The notes below the pieces were generated by a model that saw only the letters and a program-made list of their open reading frames with translations, was not told where the DNA came from and did no database searches. Shown here piece after piece: positions 45,452-54,585 of a stretch of 64,000 nucleotides of DNA. The first letter of the stretch is position 1. Every line of letters starts with the position of its first letter. Source of the DNA: Magnetospirillum sp. ME-1 (GTDB lineage: Bacteria; Pseudomonadota; Alphaproteobacteria; Rhodospirillales; Magnetospirillaceae); contig NZ_CP015848.1 of NCBI RefSeq assembly GCF_002105535.1, positions 3,762,926 through 3,826,925 on the forward strand, read 5' to 3'. A program made the position numbers and the translations under genes.

Positions 45452-46135
45452 TTGACCGAGAAGCACGACGATGCCGCCGCCGACCTCCTGATCAAGGAGG
45501 TGGACGAGGATCTCCGGCAGGATGAGCTTAACAGGCTGTGGAAGAAGCACGGCGGCCTGCTGACCGTGGCCGCCGTGGCGCTGGTGCTGTCCGTGGCCGG
45601 CTGGCAGGCCTGGCAGGGCTGGGACGCCAAGCAGCGCCAGGCCGCCTCGTCGCGCTATTCCGAGACGTCCACGCTGGTCGAGCAGGGCAAGAAGGACGAG
45701 GCGTCGGAAGTGCTGGCCAAGCTGGCCGCCGAGGGACCCAAGGGCTACCGGCTGCTGGCGGAACTGCGCCGCGCCGACATGGCCCAGCAGGCGGGCGATT
45801 TCGCCGCCGCCGCCGCGCTGTACTCCAAGATTGCCGCCGATGGCGGGGTGGACAAGGTCTATCGCGACATGTCGGCCATCCGCGCCGCCTATCTGGTTCT
45901 GGACAGCAGCGACCCCGCCGCCGTCGAGAAGTCGGTGGAGCCGCTGGCGGTGGAGGCCAGTTCGTGGCGCCACTCCGCCCGCGAAATCCTGGCCCTGGCC
46001 GCCCTGAAGCGCGGCGACGCCGCCCGTGCCGCCGATCTGCTGGCCAAGATCGCCGAGGATGCCGCCGCGCCCCAGGGACTGAGGACCCGCGCCGCCGAAT
46101 TGCTTGCCGCCACCGGGCAACGCGCCAGGAGCTGA
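45452..46135 (+). CDS. YfgM-like tetratricopeptide membrane protein
   Basis: 227 residues from a TTG start with GGAG nine bases upstream. A cytoplasmic acidic N-terminus, one transmembrane helix (~36-55) and a periplasmic, helical TPR-like domain follow. This is the layout of YfgM, which associates with SecYEG and periplasmic chaperones. The order yfgM, bamB, der is conserved in many proteobacteria and supports the call. The sequence is Ala-rich and does not show a strict TPR consensus. Confidence 0.85.
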   Translation: MTEKHDDAAADLLIKEVDEDLRQDELNRLWKKHGGLLTVAAVALVLSVAGWQAWQGWDAKQRQAASSRYSETSTLVEQGKKDEASEVLAKLAAEGPKGYRLLAELRRADMAQQAGDFAAAAALYSKIAADGGVDKVYRDMSAIRAAYLVLDSSDPAAVEKSVEPLAVEASSWRHSAREILALAALKRGDAARAADLLAKIAEDAAAPQGLRTRAAELLAATGQRARS

Positions 46136-46138
46136 TTC

Positions 46139-47470
46139 ATGGGAATGACCGTCATGACGCGCAGGATCGCCGGTGTCTTGATCGCCGTGCTGGCGCTGGG
46201 AGGTTGCGACAGCTGGCTGGGCGACAACAAGGCGCCGCCGCTGCCGGGCAAGCGCATCTCGATCCTGTCGCGTGAAAAGATGGTCGAGCCCGACATGGGC
46301 GGGGCGGCCGCCAAGATCGTTCTGCCGCCGCCCGAGGAAAACGACGACTGGCCCCAGGCCGGCGGCTATTCCAACCATGCCATGCACCATATGCAGGTGG
46401 GCGATTCCCTGGTGCGCCTCTGGAAGAGCGACGCCGGCACCGCGGCCGGCAAGCGCCGCCGCCTGCTGGGCCAGCCCATCGTCGCCGAGGGCAAGATCTT
46501 CACCGTCGACGCCTCGTCCCGGGTTTCGGCTTTCGACGCCAATACCGGCAAGCGGCTGTGGCGGGCCGAGCTTACCCCCGAGGATACCTCCGAGGTCTAT
46601 ACCAGCGGCGGCCTGGCCTACGAGGACGGGCAGATCTTCGCGGCCACCGGCTTCGCCCAGGTGGTGGCGCTGGACGCCAGGAGCGGCAAGATCGACTGGC
46701 GCCAGACCGTGTCCGGGCCGTTGCGCGGCTCGCCCACCGTGCGCGGCGGCCGGGTGTTCGCGGTCACCGTCGACAACCAGACCCATGCCCTGGCGGCCGA
46801 GGATGGCTCGGTGCTGTGGACCCATACCGGCATCGCCGAATCCGCCGGCCTGCTGGCCGGCAATTCGCCGGCGGTGGACGGCAACATGGTGGTGGTGCCC
46901 TATTCCTCCGGCGAGATTTTCGCGCTGCGGGTCGAGAACGGCTCCATCATCTGGCAGGATTCGCTGGCCACGGTGCGCCGCACCGAGATCGTCGGCGCCC
47001 TGCTCGACATCCGCGGCCGTCCCGCCATCGACCGCGGCCGCGTCTACGCCATCAGCAACGCCGACATGCTGGTCTGCATGGAGCAGCGCAGCGGGCGGCG
47101 CATCTGGGAAAAGGAGATCGGCGGGGTCCAGAGTCCGTGGATCGCCGGCGACTACCTCTATGTGCTCACCAACAACAACGAGGTGTTGGCGCTGGAGGCG
47201 AAGACCGGCCGCATCGTCTGGGTGACCGAGATGCAGAACTGGGAGAACCCCAAGGACCGCGAGGGCCGCATCGTCTGGGTGGGGCCGGTCCTGGCCTCGG
47301 ACCGTCTGATCCTGGCGTCGTCCGACGGCAAGCTGGTGTCGCTGTCGCCCTATACCGGCGACATGCTGGGCTGGGAGGAGGCGCCCGCCGCCATCAGCAT
47401 CGCTCCGGTGATCGCCAACAACACCCTGTATTTCCTGACCGACGACGCCGATCTCGTCGCTTATCGCTAG
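46139..47470 (+). CDS. bamB: Outer-membrane assembly lipoprotein BamB
   Basis: 443 residues. The lipoprotein signal ends LALGGCDSW (Cys ~22). The rest is a beta-propeller of PQQ-like repeats, seen as recurring AxDxxTGKxLWR-type blades ([30 protein letters not shown]). BamB is a periplasmic lipoprotein of the BAM complex and helps feed outer-membrane proteins to BamA. AGGAG lies seven bases before the ATG. It follows the YfgM-like gene by three bases and precedes der by ten. Confidence 0.92.
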   Translation: MGMTVMTRRIAGVLIAVLALGGCDSWLGDNKAPPLPGKRISILSREKMVEPDMGGAAAKIVLPPPEENDDWPQAGGYSNHAMHHMQVGDSLVRLWKSDAGTAAGKRRRLLGQPIVAEGKIFTVDASSRVSAFDANTGKRLWRAELTPEDTSEVYTSGGLAYEDGQIFAATGFAQVVALDARSGKIDWRQTVSGPLRGSPTVRGGRVFAVTVDNQTHALAAEDGSVLWTHTGIAESAGLLAGNSPAVDGNMVVVPYSSGEIFALRVENGSIIWQDSLATVRRTEIVGALLDIRGRPAIDRGRVYAISNADMLVCMEQRSGRRIWEKEIGGVQSPWIAGDYLYVLTNNNEVLALEAKTGRIVWVTEMQNWENPKDREGRIVWVGPVLASDRLILASSDGKLVSLSPYTGDMLGWEEAPAAISIAPVIANNTLYFLTDDADLVAYR

Positions 47471-47480
47471 AGTACCCTTC

Positions 47481-48863
47481 ATGTCCTTTACCGTGGCCAT
47501 CGTCGGACGCCCCAACGTGGGCAAGTCCACCCTGTTCAACCGTCTGGTGGGCAAGCGCCTGGCCATCGTCCACGACCTGCCCGGCGTGACCCGCGACCGC
47601 CGCGAGGGCAAGGCCAGCCTGCTGGGCATGGACTTCCAGGTGGTGGACACCGCCGGCTTCGAGGACGAGGGCGGCGATTCCGTCGAGGCGCGCATGCGCC
47701 GCCAGACCGATCTGGCGGTGTCCGAGGCCGACGTGGCGCTGCTGCTGATCGATGCCCGCGCCGGCGTGACGCCGCTGGACCGCCATTTCGCCGACCATCT
47801 GCGCCGCCTGCCCACTCCCGTCATCCTGGTGGCCAACAAGTGCGAGGGCAAGGCGGGCGCGCCCGGCCTGTACGAGGCCTATGGCCTGGGCATGGGCGAG
47901 CCGGTGCCGGTTTCGGCCGAGCACGGCGAGGGCATGTACGAATTGTTCGAGGCCCTGCGCGACCACGCCATCAAGGCCGGTGCGCTCACCGAGGACGGCG
48001 ACGATCCCGAGGAACCGGAAGCCGGCGACGAGGACGACCCCACCCGCCCGCTGACCATGGCCATCGTCGGCCGTCCCAATGTGGGCAAGTCGACGCTGGG
48101 CAACCAGCTCCTGGGCCAGGACCGCCTGCTGACGGGCCCCGAGGCCGGGCTGACGCGGGACGCCATCGCGGTGGAGTGGGAGCACCGGGGGCGGCGCATG
48201 AAGCTGGTGGACACCGCCGGCCTGCGCAAGAAGGCCCAGATCTACGACGCCATCGAAAAGCTGTCGGTGGGCAACACCATCGAGACCATCCGCATGTCCG
48301 AGGTGGTGGTGCTGGTGATGGACGCCGCCGCCATCCTGGACAAGCAGGACCTGACCATCGCCCGCCTGGTGGTGGAGGAGGGCCGCGCCCTGGTGCTGGC
48401 CATCAACAAGTGGGACATGGTCGATGATCCCCAGACGGCGCTGAAGCGCCTGAAGGACCGGCTGGAAACCTCGCTGCCCCAGGCCAAGGGCGTCGCCACC
48501 GTGACCCTGTCGGCGCTGACCGGCCGGGGCATCGAGAAACTGATGGACGCGGTGCTCGACACATGGGGCCACTGGAACCGCCGCATCCCCACCGCCCAGC
48601 TCAACCGCTGGCTGGAAGACATGATCGAGCGCCATCCGCCGCCTGCCTTGCCGGGGGGGCGCCGCTACAAGATCCGCTACATGACCCAGGCCAAGGCCCG
48701 GCCGCCGACCTTCGTGCTGTTCGCGACCAGGCCCGAGGAATTGCCGGAATCCTATTCGCGCTATCTGGTCAACGGCCTGCGCGAGGCCTTCGACCTGCCC
48801 GGCGTGCCGGTTCGCCTCTATGTGCGCGGCGGCAAGAATCCCTATGCGGAAAAGGACGGCTGA
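47481..48863 (+). CDS. der: Ribosome-assembly GTPase Der (EngA)
   Basis: 460 residues with two consecutive GTPase domains, unique to Der. The first P-loop is GRPNVGKST at ~8; the second is the same motif at ~195. Each domain has a DTAG switch (VVDTAGF, LVDTAGL) and an NKxD-type motif (VANKCEG, AINKWDM). The C-terminal KH-like domain closes the protein. Der is needed for 50S ribosome assembly. It is the last gene of the yfgM-bamB-der string; a palindromic element follows. Confidence 0.96.
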   Translation: MSFTVAIVGRPNVGKSTLFNRLVGKRLAIVHDLPGVTRDRREGKASLLGMDFQVVDTAGFEDEGGDSVEARMRRQTDLAVSEADVALLLIDARAGVTPLDRHFADHLRRLPTPVILVANKCEGKAGAPGLYEAYGLGMGEPVPVSAEHGEGMYELFEALRDHAIKAGALTEDGDDPEEPEAGDEDDPTRPLTMAIVGRPNVGKSTLGNQLLGQDRLLTGPEAGLTRDAIAVEWEHRGRRMKLVDTAGLRKKAQIYDAIEKLSVGNTIETIRMSEVVVLVMDAAAILDKQDLTIARLVVEEGRALVLAINKWDMVDDPQTALKRLKDRLETSLPQAKGVATVTLSALTGRGIEKLMDAVLDTWGHWNRRIPTAQLNRWLEDMIERHPPPALPGGRRYKIRYMTQAKARPPTFVLFATRPEELPESYSRYLVNGLREAFDLPGVPVRLYVRGGKNPYAEKDG

Positions 48864-48869
48864 TCTTCC

Positions 48870-48945
48870 TGTCATCCTGAGCGGAGCGAAGGTTCTTTCA
48901 CCCGATTGCGGCTGAAAGATGCTTCACCTGCGGTTCAGCATGACA
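48870..48945. repeat. Dispersed palindromic element, copy 5 (class B)
   Basis: About 76 bp, from TGTCATCCTGAGCGGAGCGA to GGTTCAGCATGACA, with GGTTCTTTCA and CTGAAAGATGC inside. It is nearly the same as copy 2. It sits between der and the convergent frameshifted gene. Confidence 0.8.
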
Positions 48946-48955
48946 GACGGCGCTC

Positions 48956-49335
48956 TTATTTGTGCCGGGAGAACAGATCCAGCGTCTTGCAGATCAGCGA
49001 GCCGATGGGGCGCGGCTTGGGGTCGGACAGGCATTGGGCCAGGTAATCGGCCACCGCCTTGTCGGGGTCGGTCTCGGCGGTCTGGCGGGCGTCGACGCCA
49101 CGGGCCTGCATGCGCTTCATGAAACCGTCGCCGGCGGAAATGGCGATCACCGTTTCGATGCCGTCCAGGGGGTGGGGCCGTCGCCCTCGTAATGGTGGAA
49201 CACCTGGGCCGGTTCCAGCTCGACCCGGGCGGCGCTCCGGCCGGCGTCCGGGTCGTAGACCAGCCAGTGCCGGGCGCGCCCGGCATGGCCGGTGACCTTG
49301 GTGAAGCGGGAATCAACGGCAACGGCGATTTTCAT
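48956..49335 (-). pseudogene. NifX/NafY-like protein, frameshifted
   Basis: The N-terminal half reads MKIAVAVDSRFTKVTGHAGRA then VFHHYEGDG, typical of the dinitrogenase iron-molybdenum cofactor family. The frame then breaks near 49168-49180, inside C/G runs. A +1 shift there restores PHPLDGIETVIAISAGDGF and continues to a natural end (FSRHK) at 48956. With one extra C the gene would code 126 residues, a normal length. It may be a real mutation or a base missed in sequencing. The family binds Fe-Mo cofactors or acts in related metal handling. Confidence 0.75.
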
Positions 49336-49377
49336 GGCGCGGCGTCCTTAATGTGAAGCATTTCATAGACATGGGCA

Positions 49378-49436
49378 GATCGCGCGATCACTAAGGCAGG
49401 TCTGGGGCGGGAATACGTATCGGGATGCGCATTCCC
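49378..49436. promoter_or_regulatory. Palindromes before the NarL-type regulator
   Basis: GATCGCGCGATC (49378-49389) is a perfect 12-bp palindrome. GGGAAT (49409-49414) is mirrored by ATTCCC (49431-49436). Both lie in the 150-bp gap before the regulator gene and may be operator sites. Confidence 0.4.
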
Positions 49437-49488
49437 TTGATGTGGGGCCTGAACTCGGCGATTATCCGGCAGGCGGAGGAGAACGACT

Positions 49489-50118
49489 GTGACGGTACGC
49501 ATTCTGATAGCCGAGGATCAACAGCTGGTTCGGCAGGGCCTGGTTGCTCTGCTGGCGGTTGACGATGTCACCATCGTCGGCGAGGCGGAGGATGGCAAGG
49601 GCGCGCTGGAAATGGCCCGGACCCTGTCGCCGGACGTGGTGCTGATGGATTTGTCCATGCCCGAGCTGGACGGCGTGGAGGCGACCCGGCGCATCAAGCA
49701 GGTGGCGCCGCAGGTCCGCGTCCTGGTGCTGACCGTCGCCAATTGCGAACGCCGGGTGGCCGAAGCCCTGGCGGCCGGTGCCGATGGCTACGCCCTGAAG
49801 AAGCTGGGTCATGCCGAGCTGATGGCCGCCATCAATGCGGTGTGCGCCGGCAAGACCTATCTGGGCCCCGGCCTGTCCGAGGATCTGGTCAAGGAATACC
49901 TGGAAGGCTCGGACATGGCCGGCGGTTCGCTCACCGCCCGCGAGCGCGAGGTGCTGCAGCTGATCGCCCGCGGCCACAAGAACCGCGAGATCGCCGACGA
50001 CCTGGGCATCGCCATCAAGACGGTGGAGACCCATCGCACCAAGATCATGCAGAAGCTCGACCTGCACAATTCCGCCGAACTGGCGGCCTATGCCATCCGG
50101 CGCGGGCTGATCGAGTAG
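49489..50118 (+). CDS. NarL/FixJ-family response regulator
   Basis: 209 residues. The receiver has acidic residues at 9-10, phospho-Asp54 (VVLMDLSMPE) and Lys104. The LuxR-type HTH (~145-205) has LTAREREVLQLIARGHKNREIA and TVETHRTKIMQKL. The start is GTG with GGAGGA eight bases upstream. No kinase gene is adjacent, so it is an orphan regulator whose partner is elsewhere. A palindromic element follows directly. Confidence 0.93.
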   Translation: MTVRILIAEDQQLVRQGLVALLAVDDVTIVGEAEDGKGALEMARTLSPDVVLMDLSMPELDGVEATRRIKQVAPQVRVLVLTVANCERRVAEALAAGADGYALKKLGHAELMAAINAVCAGKTYLGPGLSEDLVKEYLEGSDMAGGSLTAREREVLQLIARGHKNREIADDLGIAIKTVETHRTKIMQKLDLHNSAELAAYAIRRGLIE

Positions 50119-50129
50119 GAAATTTTTAT

Positions 50130-50235
50130 TGTCATCCCGAGCGAAGTCGAGGGATCTCATCCCGGCATGATGGTGCCGGTTCTGGTCCGTCCGAGCAGGA
50201 CGAGATCCCTCTTCCCGATGGTTGTCGGGATGACC
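50130..50235. repeat. Dispersed palindromic element, copy 6 (class A)
   Basis: About 106 bp, from TGTCATCCCGAGCGAAGTCG to TTGTCGGGATGACC, with GGGATCTC and GAGATCCCT inside. It is closest to copy 1. It fills the gap between the convergent regulator and membrane protein genes. Confidence 0.8.
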
Positions 50236-50242
50236 GATGGAA

Positions 50243-50755
50243 TTATTCGCCGACGGCCGCCAGTCGCGCCGCCCAGCTCCGCAGCCGGCCCATGGACCGG
50301 CGGGCGAAACGCCACAACCTCCACCCGTTCAGCCGCGCATGGGCCCAGGCCTTGGCGCCGGTGATCCAGTCGTGCAGGCGCACGAACCACGCCACGCTCA
50401 TCAGGGTCGGCTTGCACAGGGTGTAGATGCGGGCGAACAGCGCCGTGGCGGTAAGCTTCGCGGCCAGCAGCACCAGCACGCCCCACAGCACGTGGCCATG
50501 GGCCATGGCCCACAGCGCCATCAGCTTGAAGGGAAACATGGCGGCGCCCGGCGCCAGGAACAGCGCCGCCGCCGCCATGGGGGGCAGGGCCTGGATGCGG
50601 GCTTCCAGCCGGGCGACCAGGGGCAGGCGGCCCAGACGGGCCATCAGCGCCTTCAGGCCGGCCCAGACCACTTCCTCGGCCAGCATCAAGAGGACGGCGG
50701 GCGGCACCAGCAGGGCGGAAAGCAGGGGATGGCGGCGGGGCGTTCGGTCGGTCAT
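50243..50755 (-). CDS. Membrane protein of unknown function
   Basis: 170 residues from the ATG at 50755. The N-terminal half has one hydrophobic helix and an amphipathic stretch, then two more helices (ALFLAPGAAMFPFKLMALWAM and GVLVLLAAKLTATALF), and a basic Trp/Arg-rich tail (WRLWRFARRSMGRLRSW). The tail would lie in the cytoplasm. I do not recognise the family. The longer GTG-started frame to 50806 has no ribosome site. Confidence 0.7.
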   Translation of the reverse strand: MTDRTPRRHPLLSALLVPPAVLLMLAEEVVWAGLKALMARLGRLPLVARLEARIQALPPMAAAALFLAPGAAMFPFKLMALWAMAHGHVLWGVLVLLAAKLTATALFARIYTLCKPTLMSVAWFVRLHDWITGAKAWAHARLNGWRLWRFARRSMGRLRSWAARLAAVGE

Positions 50756-50862
50756 GGGCCTGATCACAGGAAAGACGGCATCAATATAGGGCGGCCTGCC
50801 TGTCACGCAAACGTCAGGATGGGGTGCTAGCCTGCGGCGCCGCTCATTGATGAAAGCCTGCC

Positions 50863-51240
50863 ATGCGCCTGCCGTCCTCGCCTCTCGGCATCTTCCTGGT
50901 CATCTGCGCCGTCCTGCTGCCCGCCGGAGCGGGGCTGACCGCCCCGGTCTGGCTGATGGTCATGGGGGTCCGCCTCGACATCGCCGCCGCCATCGGATCG
51001 CGCATCGTCGGAGTGACCGTGCTGGCTTGTGCCTGTCTGGGGCTGGTCTATCGGTTGGTGATACGGCCCCGTCTGGTGATTGCCGCCCCGGTGATGGTCG
51101 AAACAGGGCCGCTTCAGGAAAACCCGGCCCGCGACAGGATCGTCCACGCCCTGGTGTGGTGCCTGTTCCTGGTTCCCTTCGTGCTGGTGGTCATCAGCTT
51201 CATTGTGGGTCAGCTGGACAAGGCGGTGGGGGTGGATTGA
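50863..51240 (+). CDS. Small membrane protein of unknown function
   Basis: 125 residues with about three helices (~8-30, ~42-62 and ~95-115). No conserved motif is recognised. It is divergent from the membrane protein at 50755. Its last ~40 bases overlap the end of a possible opposite-strand gene (51200-51409). Function unknown. Confidence 0.65.
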   Translation: MRLPSSPLGIFLVICAVLLPAGAGLTAPVWLMVMGVRLDIAAAIGSRIVGVTVLACACLGLVYRLVIRPRLVIAAPVMVETGPLQENPARDRIVHALVWCLFLVPFVLVVISFIVGQLDKAVGVD

Positions 51241-51409
51241 CGCCCTTGCGACGGTCGTGGCGCAATTTCCGTTCGACGCCGCAATCCAGGCAGACCTGGG
51301 CGCGGGCCCGGCGGCAGCGGTCCTTGACCGGGCAGTCCTCGGGCGGTTCGGCCCGGGTGGGGCGGCCGGAGCGGGTGGTGGGGGGCTTGGGCGGGGCGGG
51401 ATCTGCCAT
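51200..51409 (-). CDS. Possible small zinc-ribbon-like protein
   Basis: 69 residues, Pro- and Arg-rich, with four cysteines in CPVKDRC ... VCLDCG, which could form a zinc site. There is no clear ribosome site and the 3' end overlaps the gene on the other strand, so this may not be expressed. The spaced cysteines are the only argument in its favour. Confidence 0.35.
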   Translation of the reverse strand: MADPAPPKPPTTRSGRPTRAEPPEDCPVKDRCRRARAQVCLDCGVERKLRHDRRKGVNPPPPPCPADPQ

Positions 51410-51429
51410 GATGGCCGAAGGAACCGGGC

Positions 51430-52299
51430 CTAGTGCCCGCCCTTCTTTTCCTTCTTGTCGTCCTTCTTCTCTTCCTTGCCGCCGCCCTTGCCCGATACCT
51501 GATCGGGACGCATGAAGGCCTGAACGGGCTTCAGCCAGTCCGAGGCGTCGTTGGTCCGCTCGGCCACGGCGGCGCGGCCGTCGGAAGAGGCGTTCAGGGT
51601 GGCGGTGACGCCTTCCAGCGCCGCCCGCTGGCTGGCCTCGTCGCCGCCCTCGGCCCGGACGGCGAAGACGGCGCGCACCGGGATGGCGGCGTCGGGGCCG
51701 CTGGGGCGCAGCGACAGCATCCAGCCGACCTTGCGGTTGGGGCCTTCGATCACCCCTTCCTTCATCATCAGGGACTGGTTGGCGGCCATGATGCCGATGG
51801 AATAGCGCAGCACCGCATCGCCCGGCGGCGCCTGGAGGGTCACGCCCACCGGAATGGGCTTGGTTCCATGCAGCACCAGTTCGCCTTCGACGGCATAGGC
51901 GATGCCGTCGGCGCGGGGAAAGCGGGCCAGTTCGTTCTTGAACGAGAAGGTGGCCTCGTTGGAGCGGGTCCAGCCGCGCGGGATTTCCTTGCGCAGCAGG
52001 AAGCGCTCCACCGTGCGGCGCAGGGTGTAGAAATGCTCGTCCTCGGTGGGGGTGAAGCTCTCGCGCTTGCGGGGCGCGGGCAGCAGGCCGGTGGCTTCGA
52101 TGGTGAAGATGCCGTAGCCGTTGGCCACCGGGGCCTTGTCCACCAGGGCGAAATTCTCCACCGCCACGGACGCCGCCACGGGCGCGCCGGGAATGCCCTT
52201 GGCCGGAGCGGTGGCCGCCTGGGATTCCGCCGCTTGGGCATGATATGCCGGGCCGGCGGTCATGGCGAAGGCAAGCATGGCCATGGACCTGAGGAGCAT
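51430..52299 (-). CDS. Secreted protein of unknown function with Lys-rich tail
   Basis: 289 residues. A Sec signal peptide (MLAFAMTAGPAYHAQA) is followed by a domain of ~230 residues with a mostly beta character. The tail is an extended charged stretch (KEEKKDDKKEKKGGH). The start at 52299 is the first ATG of the signal; ATGs at 52284 or 52278 are possible. I do not recognise the domain. The charged tail may bind another envelope component. Confidence 0.7.
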   Translation of the reverse strand: MLLRSMAMLAFAMTAGPAYHAQAAESQAATAPAKGIPGAPVAASVAVENFALVDKAPVANGYGIFTIEATGLLPAPRKRESFTPTEDEHFYTLRRTVERFLLRKEIPRGWTRSNEATFSFKNELARFPRADGIAYAVEGELVLHGTKPIPVGVTLQAPPGDAVLRYSIGIMAANQSLMMKEGVIEGPNRKVGWMLSLRPSGPDAAIPVRAVFAVRAEGGDEASQRAALEGVTATLNASSDGRAAVAERTNDASDWLKPVQAFMRPDQVSGKGGGKEEKKDDKKEKKGGH

Positions 52300-52407
52300 G
52301 GGGGAATCCGATTCTGTTGGTCCCGAACGACTGGCGGCATTGTGGTCCTTGTGAAGATGGGTTTTCAACTCCCAGATAGGGAGGGTGTGGGGCGTGGAAG
52401 GGAAAAG

Positions 52408-52962
52408 ATGATGGAAGGCCAAGCCGGACCGGTTACCGTCAGCATCGCGCGCAAGGCCGTCGCGGGCCGCGAGGCCGATTACGAGGCCTGGATCTCGCGG
52501 GTCACCGCCGAAGTCTGCCACTGGCCGGGCTACCAGGGGGTCAACGTCCTGCGGCCGGCGGCGGTCACCGACTACGCCTATGTCACCATCTACCGCTTCG
52601 CCACCTGGGAGCAGTGCCACGCCTTCGAGAAATCCGAGATGCGTGCCCGGTTCCTTGAAGAATTGCAGGGTATGGTCCAGCCGGAAGCCGAGATCAAGAA
52701 GGTCACCGGCCTGGAATTCTGGTTCGACCTGCCCGAGGTGCCGGCCCAGGCCCGGCCGTCGCCCCACAAGATGGCCCTGGTGGTCACCCTGGTGGCCTAT
52801 GGCGTGGTCATGGGCCTGAATTTCACCATCGGTCCACTGGTCGCCGCCTACCCGCTGTGGCTGAAGGCCCTGATCATGGTCTCGGCCCAGGTGTTGCTGA
52901 TGACCTACGTCTTCATGCCCCAGGCGACCCGGCTGTTGCGCCGCTGGCTGTTCGGGGGATGA
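52408..52962 (+). CDS. ABM-domain protein with two membrane helices
   Basis: 184 residues. The first ~95 form an antibiotic-biosynthesis-monooxygenase (ABM) type domain: VTVSIARKAVAGREADYEAW, then YVTIYRFATWEQCHAFEKS. Two transmembrane helices follow (~122-142 and ~150-170). Similar ABM-plus-two-helix proteins occur widely and are uncharacterised; quinone or heme handling has been proposed for soluble relatives. GGAAGGGAAAAG precedes the ATG at 52408. The longer upstream frame is antisense to the neighbour. Confidence 0.83.
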   Translation: MMEGQAGPVTVSIARKAVAGREADYEAWISRVTAEVCHWPGYQGVNVLRPAAVTDYAYVTIYRFATWEQCHAFEKSEMRARFLEELQGMVQPEAEIKKVTGLEFWFDLPEVPAQARPSPHKMALVVTLVAYGVVMGLNFTIGPLVAAYPLWLKALIMVSAQVLLMTYVFMPQATRLLRRWLFGG

Positions 52963-52971
52963 GAGGGGTGA

Positions 52972-53256
52972 TCAGCGCCTGAGCGCGCCGGGCAGGGCGT
53001 GGCGGGCCAGGGCCACCGACTGGGCGGGCAGGTCCACCGCGTCGGCGAAGGCCAGCAGAGAGGCCTCGTCGTCCAGCAGGAAATCCAGCACCGCCCCCAG
53101 CACCTCGGTCTCGCCCGCCCGTCGCCGCAAGGTCTCGGAATCGCAGCCGGTCAGCGCCAGGAAGCGCATGGCGCGGTCCTGGTCGGTGACCAGCCAGGCC
53201 AGGGCCCGAAGCGCCGTCACTTCCGCCGAGGCGGGGGAAACCATGGTGTCACGCAT
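52972..53256 (-). CDS. DUF3572 family protein
   Basis: 94 residues. ALRALAWLVTDQDRAMRFLALTG and a LGAVLDFLLDDEASLLAFADAV core match DUF3572, a small alphaproteobacterial family of unknown function. The start at 53256 follows GGGGG and overlaps the end of the small gene upstream by eight bases. All-helical and probably cytoplasmic. Confidence 0.85.
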   Translation of the reverse strand: MRDTMVSPASAEVTALRALAWLVTDQDRAMRFLALTGCDSETLRRRAGETEVLGAVLDFLLDDEASLLAFADAVDLPAQSVALARHALPGALRR

Positions 53257-53437
53257 GGCCGATCCCCCTGGCCCGGTGCATGCGCTCCACCTGCGAGAGC
53301 AGCCGCATGGCCCGGTCCGCCGCCGGCCAGTCGCCCCGCCGGGCCAGATCTTCGGCCCGCCGCGCCGCCACGAAAACCGCTTCCCGCCCGAAATAGGCGA
53401 CCATTTCGTCGGCCGCGCTGGTCCATTGTTCGTCCAT
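53249..53437 (-). CDS. Small protein of unknown function upstream of DUF3572
   Basis: 62 residues, Arg/Ala-rich and helical (MVAYFGREAVFVAARRAEDL). GGAGG lies six bases before the ATG at 53437, and its end overlaps the start of the DUF3572 gene by eight bases, so the pair is translationally coupled. The longer frame upstream has no supporting signal. Family not recognised. Confidence 0.7.
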   Translation of the reverse strand: MDEQWTSAADEMVAYFGREAVFVAARRAEDLARRGDWPAADRAMRLLSQVERMHRARGIGHA

Positions 53438-53586
53438 GCCTGCCTCCAGCAAAGAACGAAACGATAAAATAAGCGGAACAAAAAGGCAATACCCCGCTTG
53501 GGAAAGGCACATGTCAGACTTGAAGCGGCAAACTGTGCTTCCCATGTTCCATACCATGCGTATGGGGGGCGAAAGGGGAGGGCCGG

Positions 53587-54585
53587 ATGCGGTTTCGTTG
53601 GGCCTTCGTGGCGCTGGGGGGAGCTACTCTTGCCGCGGTTTTCGCACTGCTGAACTGGGGCGGGGTCTTCGAGGACCGCCGGCTGGTGATCGGTGTCCTC
53701 AATCACGCCATCGTGGCCGAGGAGGCGCTGGACGGCTTCAAGGCCGGTCTTGCCGCCCAGGGCTATCCCGAAGGCGGGCGCGTCACCTATCACTATCGCG
53801 GCCCCGTCACCGGCTCGGCCCTGGACGCGGAGGCGGAGCGGCTGGCGGGCTTGAAGCCCGACCTGTTCCTCAGCCTGTCCACCCCGGCGGCCAAGGCCGC
53901 CTTCGCCGTCGCCAAGCCCCTGGGCACGCCGCTGGTGTTCGCCCCCGCCAGCGATCCCATCGCCATCGGTCTGGCCGACACCCTGGGACGCCCCGGGCGC
54001 AACGCCACCGGGGTCACCTTCGGCATCCAGGAACCGGTGCGGCTGCAATGGCTGAAGACGCTGCTGCCCGATCTCAAGGCGGTGCTGGTGCCCTTCAATC
54101 CCGACGACGCCTCGCCCAGGGTGTCGCTGGCCAAGATCACGCCCCTGGCCGCCGAACTGGGTATCCGCATCGATCAGGCCCATGTGCGCAATCTGGCGGA
54201 ACTGGATTTAGCCCTGGCGCGGATGGCCCCCGACGTCGGCGCGGTGTTCGTGCCGGTGGATGCCTTCGTGGCGTCCCAGGTGCCCCATCTCATGCTGGCC
54301 ACCCTCGGCCGCAAGGTTCCCCTGACCACGCCGCAGCGCGGTGGCGTGGTCGAAGGCGCCTTCATGTCCTATGGTCTGGACATGCGGGCCTTGGGCGGCC
54401 AGGGGGCGCGGCTGGCCGCCCAGATCTTCGGCGGCGTTCCCGCCGGCGACCTGCCGGTGGAGACGGCGGAATTCCGTCTGGTGATCAACATGGAGACCGC
54501 CGGGCGCCTGGGGCTCGAGATTCCCGATTCCATTCTGCGCCAGGCGGAGCTGATCCGGGCCGCGAGGGGGGAAGATGGCCGCTGA
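53587..54585 (+). CDS. ABC-type substrate-binding protein (COG2984/TrpX-like)
   Basis: 332 residues with an uncleaved N-terminal helix or signal (~5-25). RRLVIGVLNHAIVAEEALDGFKAGL and the PDLFLSLSTPAAKAA segment match the ABC_sub_bind family, which has a periplasmic-binding fold. No permease or ATPase gene is near. Its end overlaps the start of a GGDEF-EAL gene by 11 bases, so it is probably a periplasmic sensor module for that protein rather than a transport component. The ligand is unknown; aromatic amino acids are bound by some relatives. Confidence 0.86.
   Translation: MRFRWAFVALGGATLAAVFALLNWGGVFEDRRLVIGVLNHAIVAEEALDGFKAGLAAQGYPEGGRVTYHYRGPVTGSALDAEAERLAGLKPDLFLSLSTPAAKAAFAVAKPLGTPLVFAPASDPIAIGLADTLGRPGRNATGVTFGIQEPVRLQWLKTLLPDLKAVLVPFNPDDASPRVSLAKITPLAAELGIRIDQAHVRNLAELDLALARMAPDVGAVFVPVDAFVASQVPHLMLATLGRKVPLTTPQRGGVVEGAFMSYGLDMRALGGQGARLAAQIFGGVPAGDLPVETAEFRLVINMETAGRLGLEIPDSILRQAELIRAARGEDGR

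Noticed and set aside
45323-47851. 842-residue frame on the minus strand
   Set aside because: It is antisense to the yfgM-like and bamB genes; low-complexity composition typical of a shadow frame.
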